Source: Nakamurella sp. PAMC28650 (lineage in GTDB: Bacteria; Actinomycetota; Actinomycetes; Mycobacteriales; Nakamurellaceae). From it: DNA of 64,000 bases. Under the pieces are notes generated by a model that made no database searches, had not been told where the DNA came from, and saw only the letters and a program-made list of their open reading frames with translations. Positions 32,924 through 42,055 of this stretch are shown one piece after another. The translations under genes and the position numbers were made by a program. Location of the stretch: NCBI RefSeq assembly GCF_014303395.1, contig NZ_CP060298.1:1922001-1986000 (forward strand). Direction: 5' to 3'. Each line of letters opens with the position of its first letter. Position 1 is the stretch's first letter.

Positions 32924-33430
32924 CCCGGTATGACTGCCGGGCCGCGGGCATGAGCGCCTTGCCCCGGTATGACTGTGGGGCCGTGGGTATGACGTGCCTT
33001 GCCCGGGTGTGACTGCCGGGCCCGGGGTATGACGCGCCTTGCCCGGTATGACTGCCGGTCCGGGTGTACGACGCTCGAGGGGCAGACGAGCGGGTCTCCG
33101 GTCCGACGAGCTGCGGACGGTGCTACCAGCTGCGGCTCGAGGGGTAGACGAGCGGGTCGCCGGTCCTACGAGTCTGGCGTGGCTTCCCCTGTACGACTGC
33201 CGGGCCTGGGGTATGACGCTCGAGGGGTAGACGAGCGGGTCGCCGGTCCTACGAGTCTGGCGTGGCTTCCCCTGTATGACTGCCGGGCCTGGGGTATGAC
33301 GCTCGAGGGGCAGACGAGCGGGTCGCCGGTCCTGCGAGCGTCTGGCGTGGCTTCCCCTGTATGACTGCCGGGTCTGGGGTATGACGCTCGAGGGGCAGAC
33401 GAGCGGGTCGCCGGTCCGACGAGCTGCGGA
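32924..33430. repeat. Two-tier repeat array built on GTATGAC/GTACGAC words
   Basis: From 32924 to 33065 four units of 39-40 bp each hold two GTATGAC-like heptamers about 20 bp apart (32928, 32967, 32987, 33007, 33027, 33046). From about 33062 to 33430 larger units of 83-85 bp follow (GTAYGAC at 33191, 33274 and 33359, each with a second at +20), joined by GCTCGAGGGGYAGACGAGCG. Frames through it are repetitive and not genes. It lies downstream of gtrA and upstream of the metallopeptidase. Confidence 0.85.
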
Positions 33431-33435
33431 CGGTG

Positions 33436-33966
33436 CTACCAGCTGCGTTCGGAAGAGATCGGGCCGTGCCCGCGGAGGACGACACGGATCGCGGACGCGA
33501 CCGAGCCGAGCCGGCTGCCGAAGCGTTGCCCGGAGGCGCTGAGCCACCAGCGCATGCCGACGAAGCGGGCGGCACCGACGATGGTGTTGACCGCAAGGAT
33601 CGCGATCACGCCGGAGAGCCCGTCCGCGTCCGAGAGTTCGGACAGCACCAACGAGGTGATCAGCAGCCCGACGACGCAGGTGAGGAAGGCGACGAGCTGG
33701 TCGGAACGGTTGCGGCGGGTGCCGTGCACGCCGAAGGTCACGGCCCGGTGGGTGGCATTGGTGACCAGGGTGGAGACCAGCCAGGAGGCGATCGACGCGA
33801 CCTGAGCGCCGATGAAGGTGGCGGTCGCGGCATAGAGACCCAGCTGAAGGATGGTGCCGGCGCTGCCCACGCCGACGAAGCGGATGCCCTGGGCACGGAT
33901 CGTGCCGGAGATCGCGACCGGTGTGCTCGGTGCCGGTACCGGCCCTGAGGTGATCAACTGCGTCAT
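33436..33966 (-). CDS. GtrA-family membrane protein
   Basis: This is a 176-aa protein with four transmembrane helices (about residues 28-50, 55-75, 88-108 and 115-140). RFVGVGSAGTILQLGLYA and TNATHRAVTFGVHG are typical GtrA/DPMS signatures. Such proteins are thought to help flip or hold polyprenyl-phosphate sugars at the membrane (family knowledge). ATG 33966 begins MTQLITSG; the much longer frame upstream overlaps the divergent editing-protein gene and is spurious. No glycosyltransferase is adjacent, though several lie 5-10 kb away. Confidence 0.87.
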   Translation of the reverse strand: MTQLITSGPVPAPSTPVAISGTIRAQGIRFVGVGSAGTILQLGLYAATATFIGAQVASIASWLVSTLVTNATHRAVTFGVHGTRRNRSDQLVAFLTCVVGLLITSLVLSELSDADGLSGVIAILAVNTIVGAARFVGMRWWLSASGQRFGSRLGSVASAIRVVLRGHGPISSERSW

Positions 33967-33991
33967 GGTGATTACTTTGCCTTGCTCATGA

Positions 33992-35077
33992 TTGGACTGG
34001 CTGTCCGCCTGCTGTGTCGACCCTGTGACTGCTGACCCTGTGACTGTCCCCGGGGTCGCCGTGGTGCGGGTTCCAACGGACTTCGGTGGCCTGGGGTCTG
34101 CCGGACTGGTCGGTGTGACGCGGTCGCGGCGCAGCCGGCAGGCCGTCCTGCGCAAGGATGGGCAGGTGCTCGAACTCATCGATACCCGCGTGACGTTCCC
34201 CGCCGGAGGTCTCCGCGCCGATGCCGAGGTGCTGGCCGTCGTCGAGGTCGACAGATCCGAAGCGTCGACGGTCGACCCCGCTGTCAGGGGTGCGGCGGCG
34301 GAGGTTGGTGCGCTGACCGGCCTCGTCACGACGATCTCGCCGTTCCATCCGGTCGACCACGGCTGGCCGGACCAGGGTCCGGACCGCGGGACCGTCACGA
34401 TCGACGGGGTCACCGTCGAAGTCGTCGACGCTGTTCTGGGGGCCACACAAGGTGTGAACTTGCTGACTGCAACTAATATTCCGGTGCGCAGGGGCGAGCC
34501 CGGCTGGGCCTTCGTGGTCGTGCACGTGCTGGCTCCCGGCAGTCCCGTTCCGGTCGTCGGTCGACGGGTGCTGCTGGAGGTGGACGCCCCCTACCGCGAG
34601 TCGCTGTGCTTCGGGCACACGGCCTGCCACATCGCTGCACTCGCCCTGAATGCCGCGCTGGCGGATCGCTGGCGCAAGCCGGTGCCGACCGATGGCCTGG
34701 GCCACCCGAACTTCGACGGATTGGCGCTGGTCTCCTCGCGGATCCGTCCGGATGGGGCCCGCGACGTCTACCGTCTGGGAAAGTCCCTGCGCAAGAGGGG
34801 TTTCGACGCGACCGGCCTGTCGGTCGAAGCAGTGGCCGCGGCGGCGAACGGGACACTGGCCCGCTGGGTCGAGGCCGGCGCGACCATCGCCGTGGAGACC
34901 GAGGGGCCCGGACTGACCGACCGCCGGACCTGGGTGTGCGACCTGCCGGACGGGCAGGAACGAATCGCCTGCGGTGGCACCCACCTGCAGTCCCTGGACG
35001 GGGTCGCCGCCATCACGGTCGACCTGGACGTCACCGATTCCGAGCTCACGATGGAGACGGAGGTCACGCGGTCCTGA
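33992..35077 (+). CDS. AlaX-like alanyl-tRNA editing/metal-dependent hydrolase
   Basis: This is a 361-aa protein with the zinc-binding pattern of the AlaRS/ThrRS editing domain: [11 protein letters not shown] (HxxxH) near residue 208 and [10 protein letters not shown] (CxxxH) near 326. The N-terminal half has the split-barrel typical of stand-alone AlaX proteins. It would hydrolyse mischarged Ser- or Gly-tRNA(Ala) or a related ester. The first ~20 residues are uncertain; ATG 33992 lies only 25 bp from the divergent gtrA start. Its stop overlaps the convergent dipeptidase stop by 14 bp. Confidence 0.8.
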   Translation: MDWLSACCVDPVTADPVTVPGVAVVRVPTDFGGLGSAGLVGVTRSRRSRQAVLRKDGQVLELIDTRVTFPAGGLRADAEVLAVVEVDRSEASTVDPAVRGAAAEVGALTGLVTTISPFHPVDHGWPDQGPDRGTVTIDGVTVEVVDAVLGATQGVNLLTATNIPVRRGEPGWAFVVVHVLAPGSPVPVVGRRVLLEVDAPYRESLCFGHTACHIAALALNAALADRWRKPVPTDGLGHPNFDGLALVSSRIRPDGARDVYRLGKSLRKRGFDATGLSVEAVAAAANGTLARWVEAGATIAVETEGPGLTDRRTWVCDLPDGQERIACGGTHLQSLDGVAAITVDLDVTDSELTMETEVTRS

Positions 35078-36290
35078 CGGAGCCCGAAGAGGTGGCCGTC
35101 ACGTCGGCGGCATCCTCGGCCGCCTGGAGAACGCGCAGGATGTTGCCGCTCGTCAGGCCCGCGAGGTCGGCGTCGCTCCAACCCCGCTCGGCGAGCTCGC
35201 CCAGCAACGCCGGGTAGGTCGAGACGTCCTCGAGGCCGGTGGGGAGCGATTCGACGCCGTCGTAGTCGCCGCCGAGGCCCAGGTGGGCCGGGCCGGCGAC
35301 CTCCCGGGCGTGGTCGAGGTGGTCGGCGACGTCGGACAGGGTCGCGACCGGGGCGGGGTGGGCGGCCTCCCATTCCTGCATCGCCTTCAACGCGGCCGGA
35401 TCGTGCTCGGTGTCGACGATTTCGGTGTAGACGGTGGTCTTGGCGACGCCCAGCTCCTCGCGGCGACGGTCGTGCGCCGCGGTGTGGTCGGCCACGGCCT
35501 GGTTCACGAAGTCGGGCACGAAGGTCACCATCAGCACGCCATCGTTGGCGGCGAGCCTGGTCAATACGTCGTCGGGCACGTCGCGGACGTGATCGGTGAC
35601 CGCCCGGCAGGAGGAATGCGAGAAGATCACCGGGGCCGTCGAGGTGTCCAGCGCATCGGCCATGGTGGCCGGCGCGACGTGCGAGAGGTCGACCAGCATG
35701 CCGATCCGGTTCATCTCCCGCACCACATCGCGTCCGAAAGCGGACAGCCCGTCGGCCTCGGGCCGGTCGGTGGCGGCGTCGGCCCACGCGACGCCGTCCT
35801 TGCGTGGATTCTGGTTGTGGGTGAGCGTCAGGTAGCCGACCCCGAGTCGTTGCAGGGTCCGCAGGACGGCGAGTGATCCGGCGATGCTGTGCCCGCCTTC
35901 GGCGCCCATCAGCGCGGCGATCCGACCGGATGCCATCACCTGACGCACCTCCGCCGCCGTCCTCGCCGCCGCGAACGTCTCCGGGTAACGGGCGAGAATA
36001 GCTGCCACGCAATCGATCTGCTCGAGGACGGCGACCACCGCATCGCCGGTAGGCATGGTGCCGGGGACGTAGACGGAGAAGAACTGGGCGCCGACCCCGC
36101 CCTGTCGAAGTCGCGGGATGTCGGTGTGCAGCAACGGTTGTGACGTCGCGAGGTCTCTCCGGTCGAGGTCGTAGGCGACCTGACGCCGCAGCGCCCAGGC
36201 GACGTCGTTGTGGCCGTCCAGCACCGGGTGATCGTTCAGGAGGGCCTGGACGCGTGCTGCGGTCCCGGAGCGGGGGGTGGGGGAGATCAT
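35064..36290 (-). CDS. Membrane (renal-type) dipeptidase, peptidase M19
   Basis: This is a 408-aa zinc dipeptidase. The metal site [11 protein letters not shown] lies near residue 24. [10 protein letters not shown] (bridging Glu), [36 protein letters not shown] and the late [15 protein letters not shown] are all M19 signatures. It cleaves dipeptides, including ones with D-residues. Its ATG (36290) overlaps the TGA of the upstream aminotransferase gene (ATGA), so the two are coupled and may act on peptide-derived amino acids together. Confidence 0.93.
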   Translation of the reverse strand: MISPTPRSGTAARVQALLNDHPVLDGHNDVAWALRRQVAYDLDRRDLATSQPLLHTDIPRLRQGGVGAQFFSVYVPGTMPTGDAVVAVLEQIDCVAAILARYPETFAAARTAAEVRQVMASGRIAALMGAEGGHSIAGSLAVLRTLQRLGVGYLTLTHNQNPRKDGVAWADAATDRPEADGLSAFGRDVVREMNRIGMLVDLSHVAPATMADALDTSTAPVIFSHSSCRAVTDHVRDVPDDVLTRLAANDGVLMVTFVPDFVNQAVADHTAAHDRRREELGVAKTTVYTEIVDTEHDPAALKAMQEWEAAHPAPVATLSDVADHLDHAREVAGPAHLGLGGDYDGVESLPTGLEDVSTYPALLGELAERGWSDADLAGLTSGNILRVLQAAEDAADVTATSSGSVRTA

Positions 36291-37462
36291 GCGCTCATTC
36301 TCGCAAGCCCGGCCGCCGCAGCATCGATGATGTCGTCCTTCTTGCAGAAGGCGAACCGCACGAACGGTGTGCCGTCGGCCGGATCGTCGTGGAAGACCTC
36401 CTGCGGGACGGCGACCACACCGGCCAGCCGGGGCAGGTCGAGGCAGAACGCCATCCCGTCGGCCGGGCGGTCCAGACGGTCGGCCACCGAACGGATGTCG
36501 GTGACCACGAAGTAGGTGCCCTGCGGCCGGTGCACCGTGAAGCCGGCGGCCAGAAGGCCCTCGCAGAGCCGATCCCGTTTGTGCTGCAGGCTGTCCCGCA
36601 TACCGGCCACCCAGTCCATCTCGTGCTCGAGGGCGTAGGCGATGGCCGGCTGGAACGGTGCGCCGCCGACGTAGGTGAGGAACTGTTTCGCCGCCCGGAC
36701 CGCCGCGATCAACGGAGCCGGACCGCAGGCCCAGCCGATCTTCCAACCGGTGGCGTTGAACGTCTTCCCGGAGCTGGACACGGTGATGGTGCGCTCGGCC
36801 ATGCCGGGCAGGGTGCCGATCGGGAGGTGCTGCGTGCCGTCGAACGTCAGGTACTCGTAGACCTCGTCGGCCACCACGACCAGGTCGTGATCGATCGCGA
36901 GCCGGGCGATGCCGGCCAGTTCGTCGGCTGTCAGCACCGTCCCGGTCGGATTGTGCGGGGTGTTGAGCAGGATCAGCTTCGTGGCCGGGGTGATCGCGGC
37001 GGCCAGGTCGTCCAGATCGAGCGCGAAACGTCCGTCCGTCGTGCGCAGCGGTACCGACACGTGCCGGGCACCGGACATCGCGACCACCGCCGGGTAGGAG
37101 TCGTAGTGCGGTTCCAGCATGATCACCTCGTCGCCGGTCTGGACCAGCGCGATCACCGCAGCGGCGACGGCTTCGGTCGCGCCGACCGTCACCAGCACCT
37201 CGTCTTCGGGATCGAAGACCTGGCCGTGGTCGCGACGCCTCCCGTGCGAGATCGCCTGCCGCAGTGCCGGGATCCCCGGGCCGGGCGGGTACTGGTTGAA
37301 CCCGTCACGGATGGCGCGCTGGGCAGCCTCCAGCATGGCCGGCGGCCCGTCCGTGTCCGGAAAACCCTGCCCGAGATTGATCGCTCCGGTGGAGACGGCC
37401 AACGCCGACATCTGGGCGAAGATCGTGGTGCGGAACGGCTGCAGCGCCGGGACCAGAGGCAT
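36287..37462 (-). CDS. PLP aminotransferase, class I/II (DapC/YbdL-like)
   Basis: This is a 391-aa fold-type I aminotransferase. The Schiff-base Lys is in [17 protein letters not shown] (about residue 234). [19 protein letters not shown] and the terminal Arg in [11 protein letters not shown] are conserved. Close relatives include the mycobacterial Rv0858c protein, annotated N-succinyldiaminopimelate aminotransferase, so lysine biosynthesis is possible but not certain; kynurenine or methionine aminotransferases look similar. It is divergent from DUF445, with a 66-bp gap. Confidence 0.9.
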   Translation of the reverse strand: MPLVPALQPFRTTIFAQMSALAVSTGAINLGQGFPDTDGPPAMLEAAQRAIRDGFNQYPPGPGIPALRQAISHGRRRDHGQVFDPEDEVLVTVGATEAVAAAVIALVQTGDEVIMLEPHYDSYPAVVAMSGARHVSVPLRTTDGRFALDLDDLAAAITPATKLILLNTPHNPTGTVLTADELAGIARLAIDHDLVVVADEVYEYLTFDGTQHLPIGTLPGMAERTITVSSSGKTFNATGWKIGWACGPAPLIAAVRAAKQFLTYVGGAPFQPAIAYALEHEMDWVAGMRDSLQHKRDRLCEGLLAAGFTVHRPQGTYFVVTDIRSVADRLDRPADGMAFCLDLPRLAGVVAVPQEVFHDDPADGTPFVRFAFCKKDDIIDAAAAGLARMSA

Positions 37463-37528
37463 GGCTCATTCCTACCGCACGCGTGGGTCCTGGCCCCCGG
37501 GGTGGTCGCAGCCACGCACAATGGGCGC

Positions 37529-38791
37529 ATGACGACGCAACAACTCCTGAATCCGGCCGATCAGGAGCGGAGGCGGCGTCTGGTGCAGATGAAGGTCATC
37601 GCCACCTCGATGCTGGCGGTGATGGCGATCATCTTCGTCGTCGCGTTCTCGCTGCAGGCGCGTCATCCGTGGCTCGGCTACGTCCGCGCCGCCGCCGAGG
37701 CCGGCATGGTCGGCGCGCTGGCCGACTGGTTCGCGGTGACGGCCCTGTTCCGCCGGCCCCTCGGCCTGCCGATCCCGCACACCGCGATCATTCCCGAGCG
37801 CAAGGATGCGATCGGCTCCTCGCTCTCGGAATTCGTCGCGACCAACTTCCTGTCGGAGGAGGTGATCAGGGAGAAGCTGTCCCGGTTCTCGATCGCTTCG
37901 AGGCTCGGCGGGTTCCTCGCCTCCCCGGAGGGTGCCGCCCGCATCACCGACGAAATGGCGACGGCCGTCCGGGGGATCTCCACCGTCCTCAAGGACGACC
38001 AGGTCGCCGGTGTGCTCGAGGCCGTCGCGCGGCGGAAGATCGCCGGGACCGAGGTCGGCCCGCCGCTCGGCCGCATCGCCGCGGAGGTGTTCGCGAGGGG
38101 TGAGCACCACCCGTTGGTCGATTTCATCATCGACCGGGTCTACGACTGGATCAGGGGCAACTACACGCTGGTATCCAGGGTCGTCTCCCAGCGGGCGCCG
38201 TCGTGGTCGCCGAAATTTCTGGACGGGTACCTGGCCGACAAGATCTACCGGGAGGTCGAAGCGTTCGCCCTCGCCGTGAAGACCGACCCCCAGCACCAGC
38301 TGCGGATCGCCCTCGACCACTTCCTGGGTGAGTTCGCCGACGATCTCCAGCACGACCCGGTCACGATGGCCAAGGCCGACGCCATCAAGGACCGGATCAT
38401 GGACAACGATCAGGTCCGGCTGCTGGCGGCGGGCGCGTGGCGCTCGATCAAGGAGACGCTCCTCGCGGCGGCGGCCGACCCGGAATCGCCGCTGCGGGTC
38501 TCCGTGCTCGAGGGGCTGACGGCGTTCGGCCGGCGTCTGCAGGAGGACGGCCCGACGGCATCGAAGGTCGACGCCTGGGTGGCCGACGCCGCCGGCTACC
38601 TGGCCCGCCACCACGCCAGGAGCATCACCGCCGTGATCGACGAGACCATCGCCCGTTGGGACGGGGAGGCCACCAGCCGCAAGATCGAGCTGCAGGTCGG
38701 ACGGGACCTGCAGTTCATCCGGATCAACGGCACGGTGGTCGGGGCCCTCGCCGGACTGGTCATCTACACCCTGGCCACCGCTCTGCTCTGA
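37529..38791 (+). CDS. DUF445 family membrane protein
   Basis: This is a 420-aa protein with one N-terminal helix (SMLAVMAIIFVVAF), the conserved AAAEAGMVGALADWFAVTALF, a long alpha-helical middle and a C-terminal helix (VGALAGLVIYTLATAL). That arrangement defines DUF445. The function is unknown; a membrane-anchored helical bundle is all that can be said. The ATG at 37529 starts MTTQQLLNPADQERR. Confidence 0.9.
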   Translation: MTTQQLLNPADQERRRRLVQMKVIATSMLAVMAIIFVVAFSLQARHPWLGYVRAAAEAGMVGALADWFAVTALFRRPLGLPIPHTAIIPERKDAIGSSLSEFVATNFLSEEVIREKLSRFSIASRLGGFLASPEGAARITDEMATAVRGISTVLKDDQVAGVLEAVARRKIAGTEVGPPLGRIAAEVFARGEHHPLVDFIIDRVYDWIRGNYTLVSRVVSQRAPSWSPKFLDGYLADKIYREVEAFALAVKTDPQHQLRIALDHFLGEFADDLQHDPVTMAKADAIKDRIMDNDQVRLLAAGAWRSIKETLLAAAADPESPLRVSVLEGLTAFGRRLQEDGPTASKVDAWVADAAGYLARHHARSITAVIDETIARWDGEATSRKIELQVGRDLQFIRINGTVVGALAGLVIYTLATALL

Positions 38792-38936
38792 CGACGTCGC
38801 CGGATGCCTTCCGCGCAGACGAAAGCGACGGTTCGGGTGGTGATCTCGTCTCGAACGGGAATTCTGGGACGCGCCGGGGAGAACTGTCTGCGCGGGGGTT
38901 GCCTGGGCCGGGGGGATCGGGGGGACGATGGTAGGC

Positions 38937-39320
38937 ATGACGGAACCGAGTGCTCTGACCCCCATCGCCACCTTCGACCTGACCGTCCTCGACACCGCCG
39001 ATCCCCGGTCCCTGGCCGAGTTCTACTGCGCGGTGCTCGGCTGGGAGATCCAGGACGCGAGTGACGACTGGGTCACCATCCGGGGCGCCGGCGGCCCGGG
39101 AATGGCGTTCCAGCTCGCGCCCGGTTACGTACCGCCGACCTGGCCGGACGAGGCGGTGCCGCAGCAGGTGCATCTGGATCTCGACGTACCCGACCTGGAC
39201 CGCGGGGAGCAGCAGGTCGTTGCGCTCGGAGCCCGTCCGACCGGCCTCCCGGGGGGCGACGCCAACTTCCGGGTCTTCGTGGATCCGGCGGGGCACCTGT
39301 TCTGCCTGTGCAAGTCCTAG
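38937..39320 (+). CDS. VOC-family (glyoxalase-like) protein
   Basis: This is a 127-aa single-domain VOC protein: TFDLTVLDTADPRSLAEFYC at the start, HLDLDVPDLDRGEQQVVALG in the middle and FRVFVDPAGHLFCLCKS at the end. It resembles the abundant actinobacterial VOC proteins of unknown substrate. ATG 38937 (MTEPSAL) is preferred; an ATG at 38928 adds three residues and has GGGGGGAC before it. Confidence 0.87.
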   Translation: MTEPSALTPIATFDLTVLDTADPRSLAEFYCAVLGWEIQDASDDWVTIRGAGGPGMAFQLAPGYVPPTWPDEAVPQQVHLDLDVPDLDRGEQQVVALGARPTGLPGGDANFRVFVDPAGHLFCLCKS

Positions 39321-39392
39321 CGTTCGCCCGGCCGTGCTCGAACCCGGACCGCACCGCTCCTCGGTCTCGACGCCGATGGCAAGCTGGGACCG

Positions 39393-40076
39393 GTGCGATT
39401 CATCCCGTTGACCCCCGCCAGACTCGTGGAGGAATTGGCCGCCTGGATCCGGACGACCGTGCTGCCGTCCGCGGTCCGTCCGTCGCTCGGCACGGCCGGT
39501 GCCCCCGGGGGCACCGTCATCGGATTCGACGGGCCCGCCGAGGTGGGCGCGACCGATCTGGCCGATCAGGTCGGTGAGGTACTGCGGTCGTCCGGCTGCC
39601 CGGTGGTGAGGGCGTCCACCACCTGGTGGTGGCGGCCGTCGGCGCTCCGGCTGGAACTGGGCCGTCATGATCTGGACATGCTGATGACGGGGTGGGTGGA
39701 CTCCGAGGCCCTGACCCGCGAGCTGATCGGGCCCGTCCGGGAGGGCCTGCCCCACCTGACGAGGCTGCGTGACCCGGTCAGCGACCGATCGGTGCGGCAG
39801 CAGTACTCCCCGGGGCGGCCGGGCGCCGTCCTGCTGCTGGACGGGCCCTTCTTGTTTGCGGCCGGGTTGCAGCTGGACGCCGTGGTGGGTCTGGAGGTGG
39901 GCCGGGGCGCGCTGGGACGGGCGTTGCCACCGGATCGGGCCTGGTGGGCAGCCGGTTTCGAGCGCTACCGCGACGAGTACGAGCCGCTCGGGAAGTGGGA
40001 CGTCGTCCTCGCCTACGACCACCCGTCGGCACCGGCCGCCGCCGGCCTGGTCGGGGAGGGGGCCGGTCGACGATGA
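39393..40076 (+). CDS. Uridine-kinase-like P-loop protein with degenerate Walker A
   Basis: This is a 227-aa protein with the layout of actinobacterial uridine-kinase-like proteins: VIGFDGPAEVGATDLADQV where the P-loop should be, STTWWWRPSALRLELGRHD, VREGLPHLTRLRDP, AVLLLDGPFLFAAGLQLD and WWAAGFERYRDEYEPLGKWD. The usual GxxGxGK[ST] is replaced by GPAEVGATD. The invariant Lys is missing, so ATP hydrolysis or phosphotransfer is doubtful. The start is GTG 39393. It could be a decayed or repurposed kinase. Confidence 0.72.
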   Translation: MRFIPLTPARLVEELAAWIRTTVLPSAVRPSLGTAGAPGGTVIGFDGPAEVGATDLADQVGEVLRSSGCPVVRASTTWWWRPSALRLELGRHDLDMLMTGWVDSEALTRELIGPVREGLPHLTRLRDPVSDRSVRQQYSPGRPGAVLLLDGPFLFAAGLQLDAVVGLEVGRGALGRALPPDRAWWAAGFERYRDEYEPLGKWDVVLAYDHPSAPAAAGLVGEGAGRR

Positions 40077-40294
40077 TCACCGGATCGCGATGACCGCCGG
40101 AGCGCCTGCCTCGTTCCGCGGGACGGCTGGACCGGGTCCCACCGGACCGGGATCCACCGGGCCGGATTCATCGGGTTGTCACGGCCCGCGGGGGCCGGGG
40201 TAACAATTCGGTGTCACGCTGGAGCCGTTCGGCGGCGTGGCTCTGGCCGATGTGCAGATTCCCCACCGGCGGGCAGATCCCAGGGAGTGCAGTG

Positions 40295-41365
40295 ATGACG
40301 ACAGACCTGTTCGGCACGTCCAGGCCGACCACGTTCCAGGTGCCCGTGGTGGACATCGGTCCCTACGTCGGGCCGGGGACGTCGCAGCAGCGGGCGGAGA
40401 CTGCGGCTGCCGTCGATCACGCCTGTCGGACGGTGGGTTTCATCCAGATCGTGGGGCATGGCGTAGCGCAGTCGACGATCGACGGGCTCACCGCGGCGAT
40501 GGACGATTTCTTCTGTCTGCCATTGGATGTCAAGAAGGAGTCGGTGATCGCCGGGGTCAACCGCGGCTACAGCGCGCCAAGGACCGAGCAGCTCTCGCTG
40601 AGCCTCGGGGTGGGATCGGCGACCAGGATGAACGACTTCTTCGAGGCGTTCAACATCGGCCAGGGCGTGGACGCCTATCCCGACCTCGACCTCCCACCCG
40701 AGCACTACGCCGACAACGTCTGGCCTGTCGGGGTTCCCGGCTTCGCCGAAGGCGCACTGACCTGGTTCGCCGAGGCCGGACGGGTCGCCAGGACACTGAC
40801 GGTGATCTTCGCGGATGCGCTCGGACTACCGGCCGGCTACTTCGGCGAATTCACCGATCATTCGCTGGATGTGTTGAGGATGAACAACTACGCGCTTCCG
40901 CCGGGCGAGATCGAACTGGTCGGTGACCTCACCGGAATGGGCGAGCACACCGACTTCGGCATCGTCACCGTCCTCTGGGCGGACCGGGTGGCCGGCCTCC
41001 AAGTGCTCGCTGAGGACGGTTCCTGGCACGACGTGCTGCCCGAACCCGGTGCGCTGCTGGTCAATCTGGGCGATCTGACGGCGCGCTGGACCAACGAGGT
41101 GTGGCGTTCCACGCTGCACCGGGTCAAGCCCCCGGTCGTCGACGGTCGGATCGAGCGCCGCAGATCGGCCGCCTACTTCCACGACGGAAACGTGGACGCC
41201 GTCATCGCCACCCTGCCCGGCGTGGTCGGCCCCGGGGATGTCGAGCTCTATCCGCCGGTCACGGTCGCCGAGCACATCTCGTCCAAGTTGAACGGCTCGC
41301 GCAATCTGGTCTCGAACGACCGCGCCACCCGCGAGGCGCAGCGGGTTCTCGATTCTGCGGTGTGA
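40295..41365 (+). CDS. 2-oxoglutarate/Fe(II) oxygenase, isopenicillin-N-synthase family
   Basis: This is a 356-aa non-haem iron oxygenase. The N-terminal DIOX_N domain has VPVVDIGPYVG and CRTVGFIQIVGHGV. The iron triad is GEHTDFG (His and Asp near residues 218-221) and STLHRVKPP (His near 275), with the 2-oxoglutarate-binding Arg expected in ERRRSAAYF. The reaction is hydroxylation, desaturation or ring closure of an unknown substrate. ATG 40295 follows AGGGAG. No biosynthetic cluster surrounds it. Confidence 0.88.
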   Translation: MTTDLFGTSRPTTFQVPVVDIGPYVGPGTSQQRAETAAAVDHACRTVGFIQIVGHGVAQSTIDGLTAAMDDFFCLPLDVKKESVIAGVNRGYSAPRTEQLSLSLGVGSATRMNDFFEAFNIGQGVDAYPDLDLPPEHYADNVWPVGVPGFAEGALTWFAEAGRVARTLTVIFADALGLPAGYFGEFTDHSLDVLRMNNYALPPGEIELVGDLTGMGEHTDFGIVTVLWADRVAGLQVLAEDGSWHDVLPEPGALLVNLGDLTARWTNEVWRSTLHRVKPPVVDGRIERRRSAAYFHDGNVDAVIATLPGVVGPGDVELYPPVTVAEHISSKLNGSRNLVSNDRATREAQRVLDSAV

Positions 41366-41434
41366 CACCGACTGCTGCGCACCCCACCCGGCGCGGTGAC
41401 ACCGGACACATGCGGCCCGCCCGCGTTAGCAGTG

Positions 41435-41454
41435 GTGCTTGCAATAGCAAGCAC
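41435..41454. promoter_or_regulatory. Palindrome upstream of the XRE-hbhA operon
   Basis: GTGCTTGC-AATA-GCAAGCAC has perfect 8-bp arms. It lies 73 bp before the XRE regulator start and about 70 bp after the oxygenase stop, as expected for an autoregulatory operator. Confidence 0.65.
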
Positions 41455-41526
41455 CCGGCCCTACCGTGAAGCGCAGAGATCGGGAACGCAGGGATTGTCG
41501 ACCAGTACGCAAGGGGTGAACGCGGG

Positions 41527-41976
41527 ATGGATCTGTTCCCCGTGCTCTCTCCCGTCAAGGATCTGGGCACCTTCATCCGCGATCAGCGCACCAGTGCGCA
41601 GATCTCGCTGCGCGGTCTGGCCGCCAAGGCCGGGGTGTCCAATCCGTATCTGTCGCAGGTCGAGCGCGGGCTCCGGCGCCCCAGTGCTGACATCCTGGCG
41701 CAGATCGCCCACGGCCTGTCGATCTCCGTCGAATCGTTGCTGGCCAGGGCCGGGATCCTGGAAGCCGCCGAAGCGCCGGAGGTGGTACTGGCCATCCGCG
41801 CCGATGCGGTGCTGACCGAACGGCAGAAATCCTCGTTGGTCGACATCTACTCCGCCTTTCGCAAAGAATCCGAAGCGTCGGTGGCGCAGGTGGTTCCGGT
41901 CGGAGGGGACATGCCGTCGGGCCGGACGGCAGCCGAGAGGGCCGGCCCTCCAGGACAGATCAAGTCGTCCCGGTAG
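41527..41976 (+). CDS. XRE-family helix-turn-helix regulator (Rv0474-like)
   Basis: This is a 149-aa DNA-binding protein. The HTH_3 domain covers residues 13-70 (SLRGLAAKAGVSNPYLSQVE, then RGLRRPSADILAQIAHGLSI). The C-terminal part is acidic then Gly/Pro-rich. AAGGGGTG precedes the ATG. The order XRE - hbhA-like - DUF2516 equals Rv0474-Rv0475-Rv0476 of M. tuberculosis, so the assignment rests on synteny as well as sequence. It likely binds the palindrome at 41435. Confidence 0.9.
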   Translation: MDLFPVLSPVKDLGTFIRDQRTSAQISLRGLAAKAGVSNPYLSQVERGLRRPSADILAQIAHGLSISVESLLARAGILEAAEAPEVVLAIRADAVLTERQKSSLVDIYSAFRKESEASVAQVVPVGGDMPSGRTAAERAGPPGQIKSSR

Positions 41977-42055
41977 TGAAAATCGCATCAGCAGTGAGAA
42001 GTACCGCCCACCAACGTCACGGTCGTGCTCCGGCAGCGGCCGAAAGGAGAGCAAC

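Noticed and set aside
32924-33430. CRISPR array
   Set aside because: Units are contiguous, with no unique spacers between conserved repeats, and no cas genes are nearby.
32759-33547. 262-codon minus-strand frame over the 33-kb array
   Set aside because: Repetitive Arg/Pro/Ser translation of the array; overlaps gtrA's 3' end.
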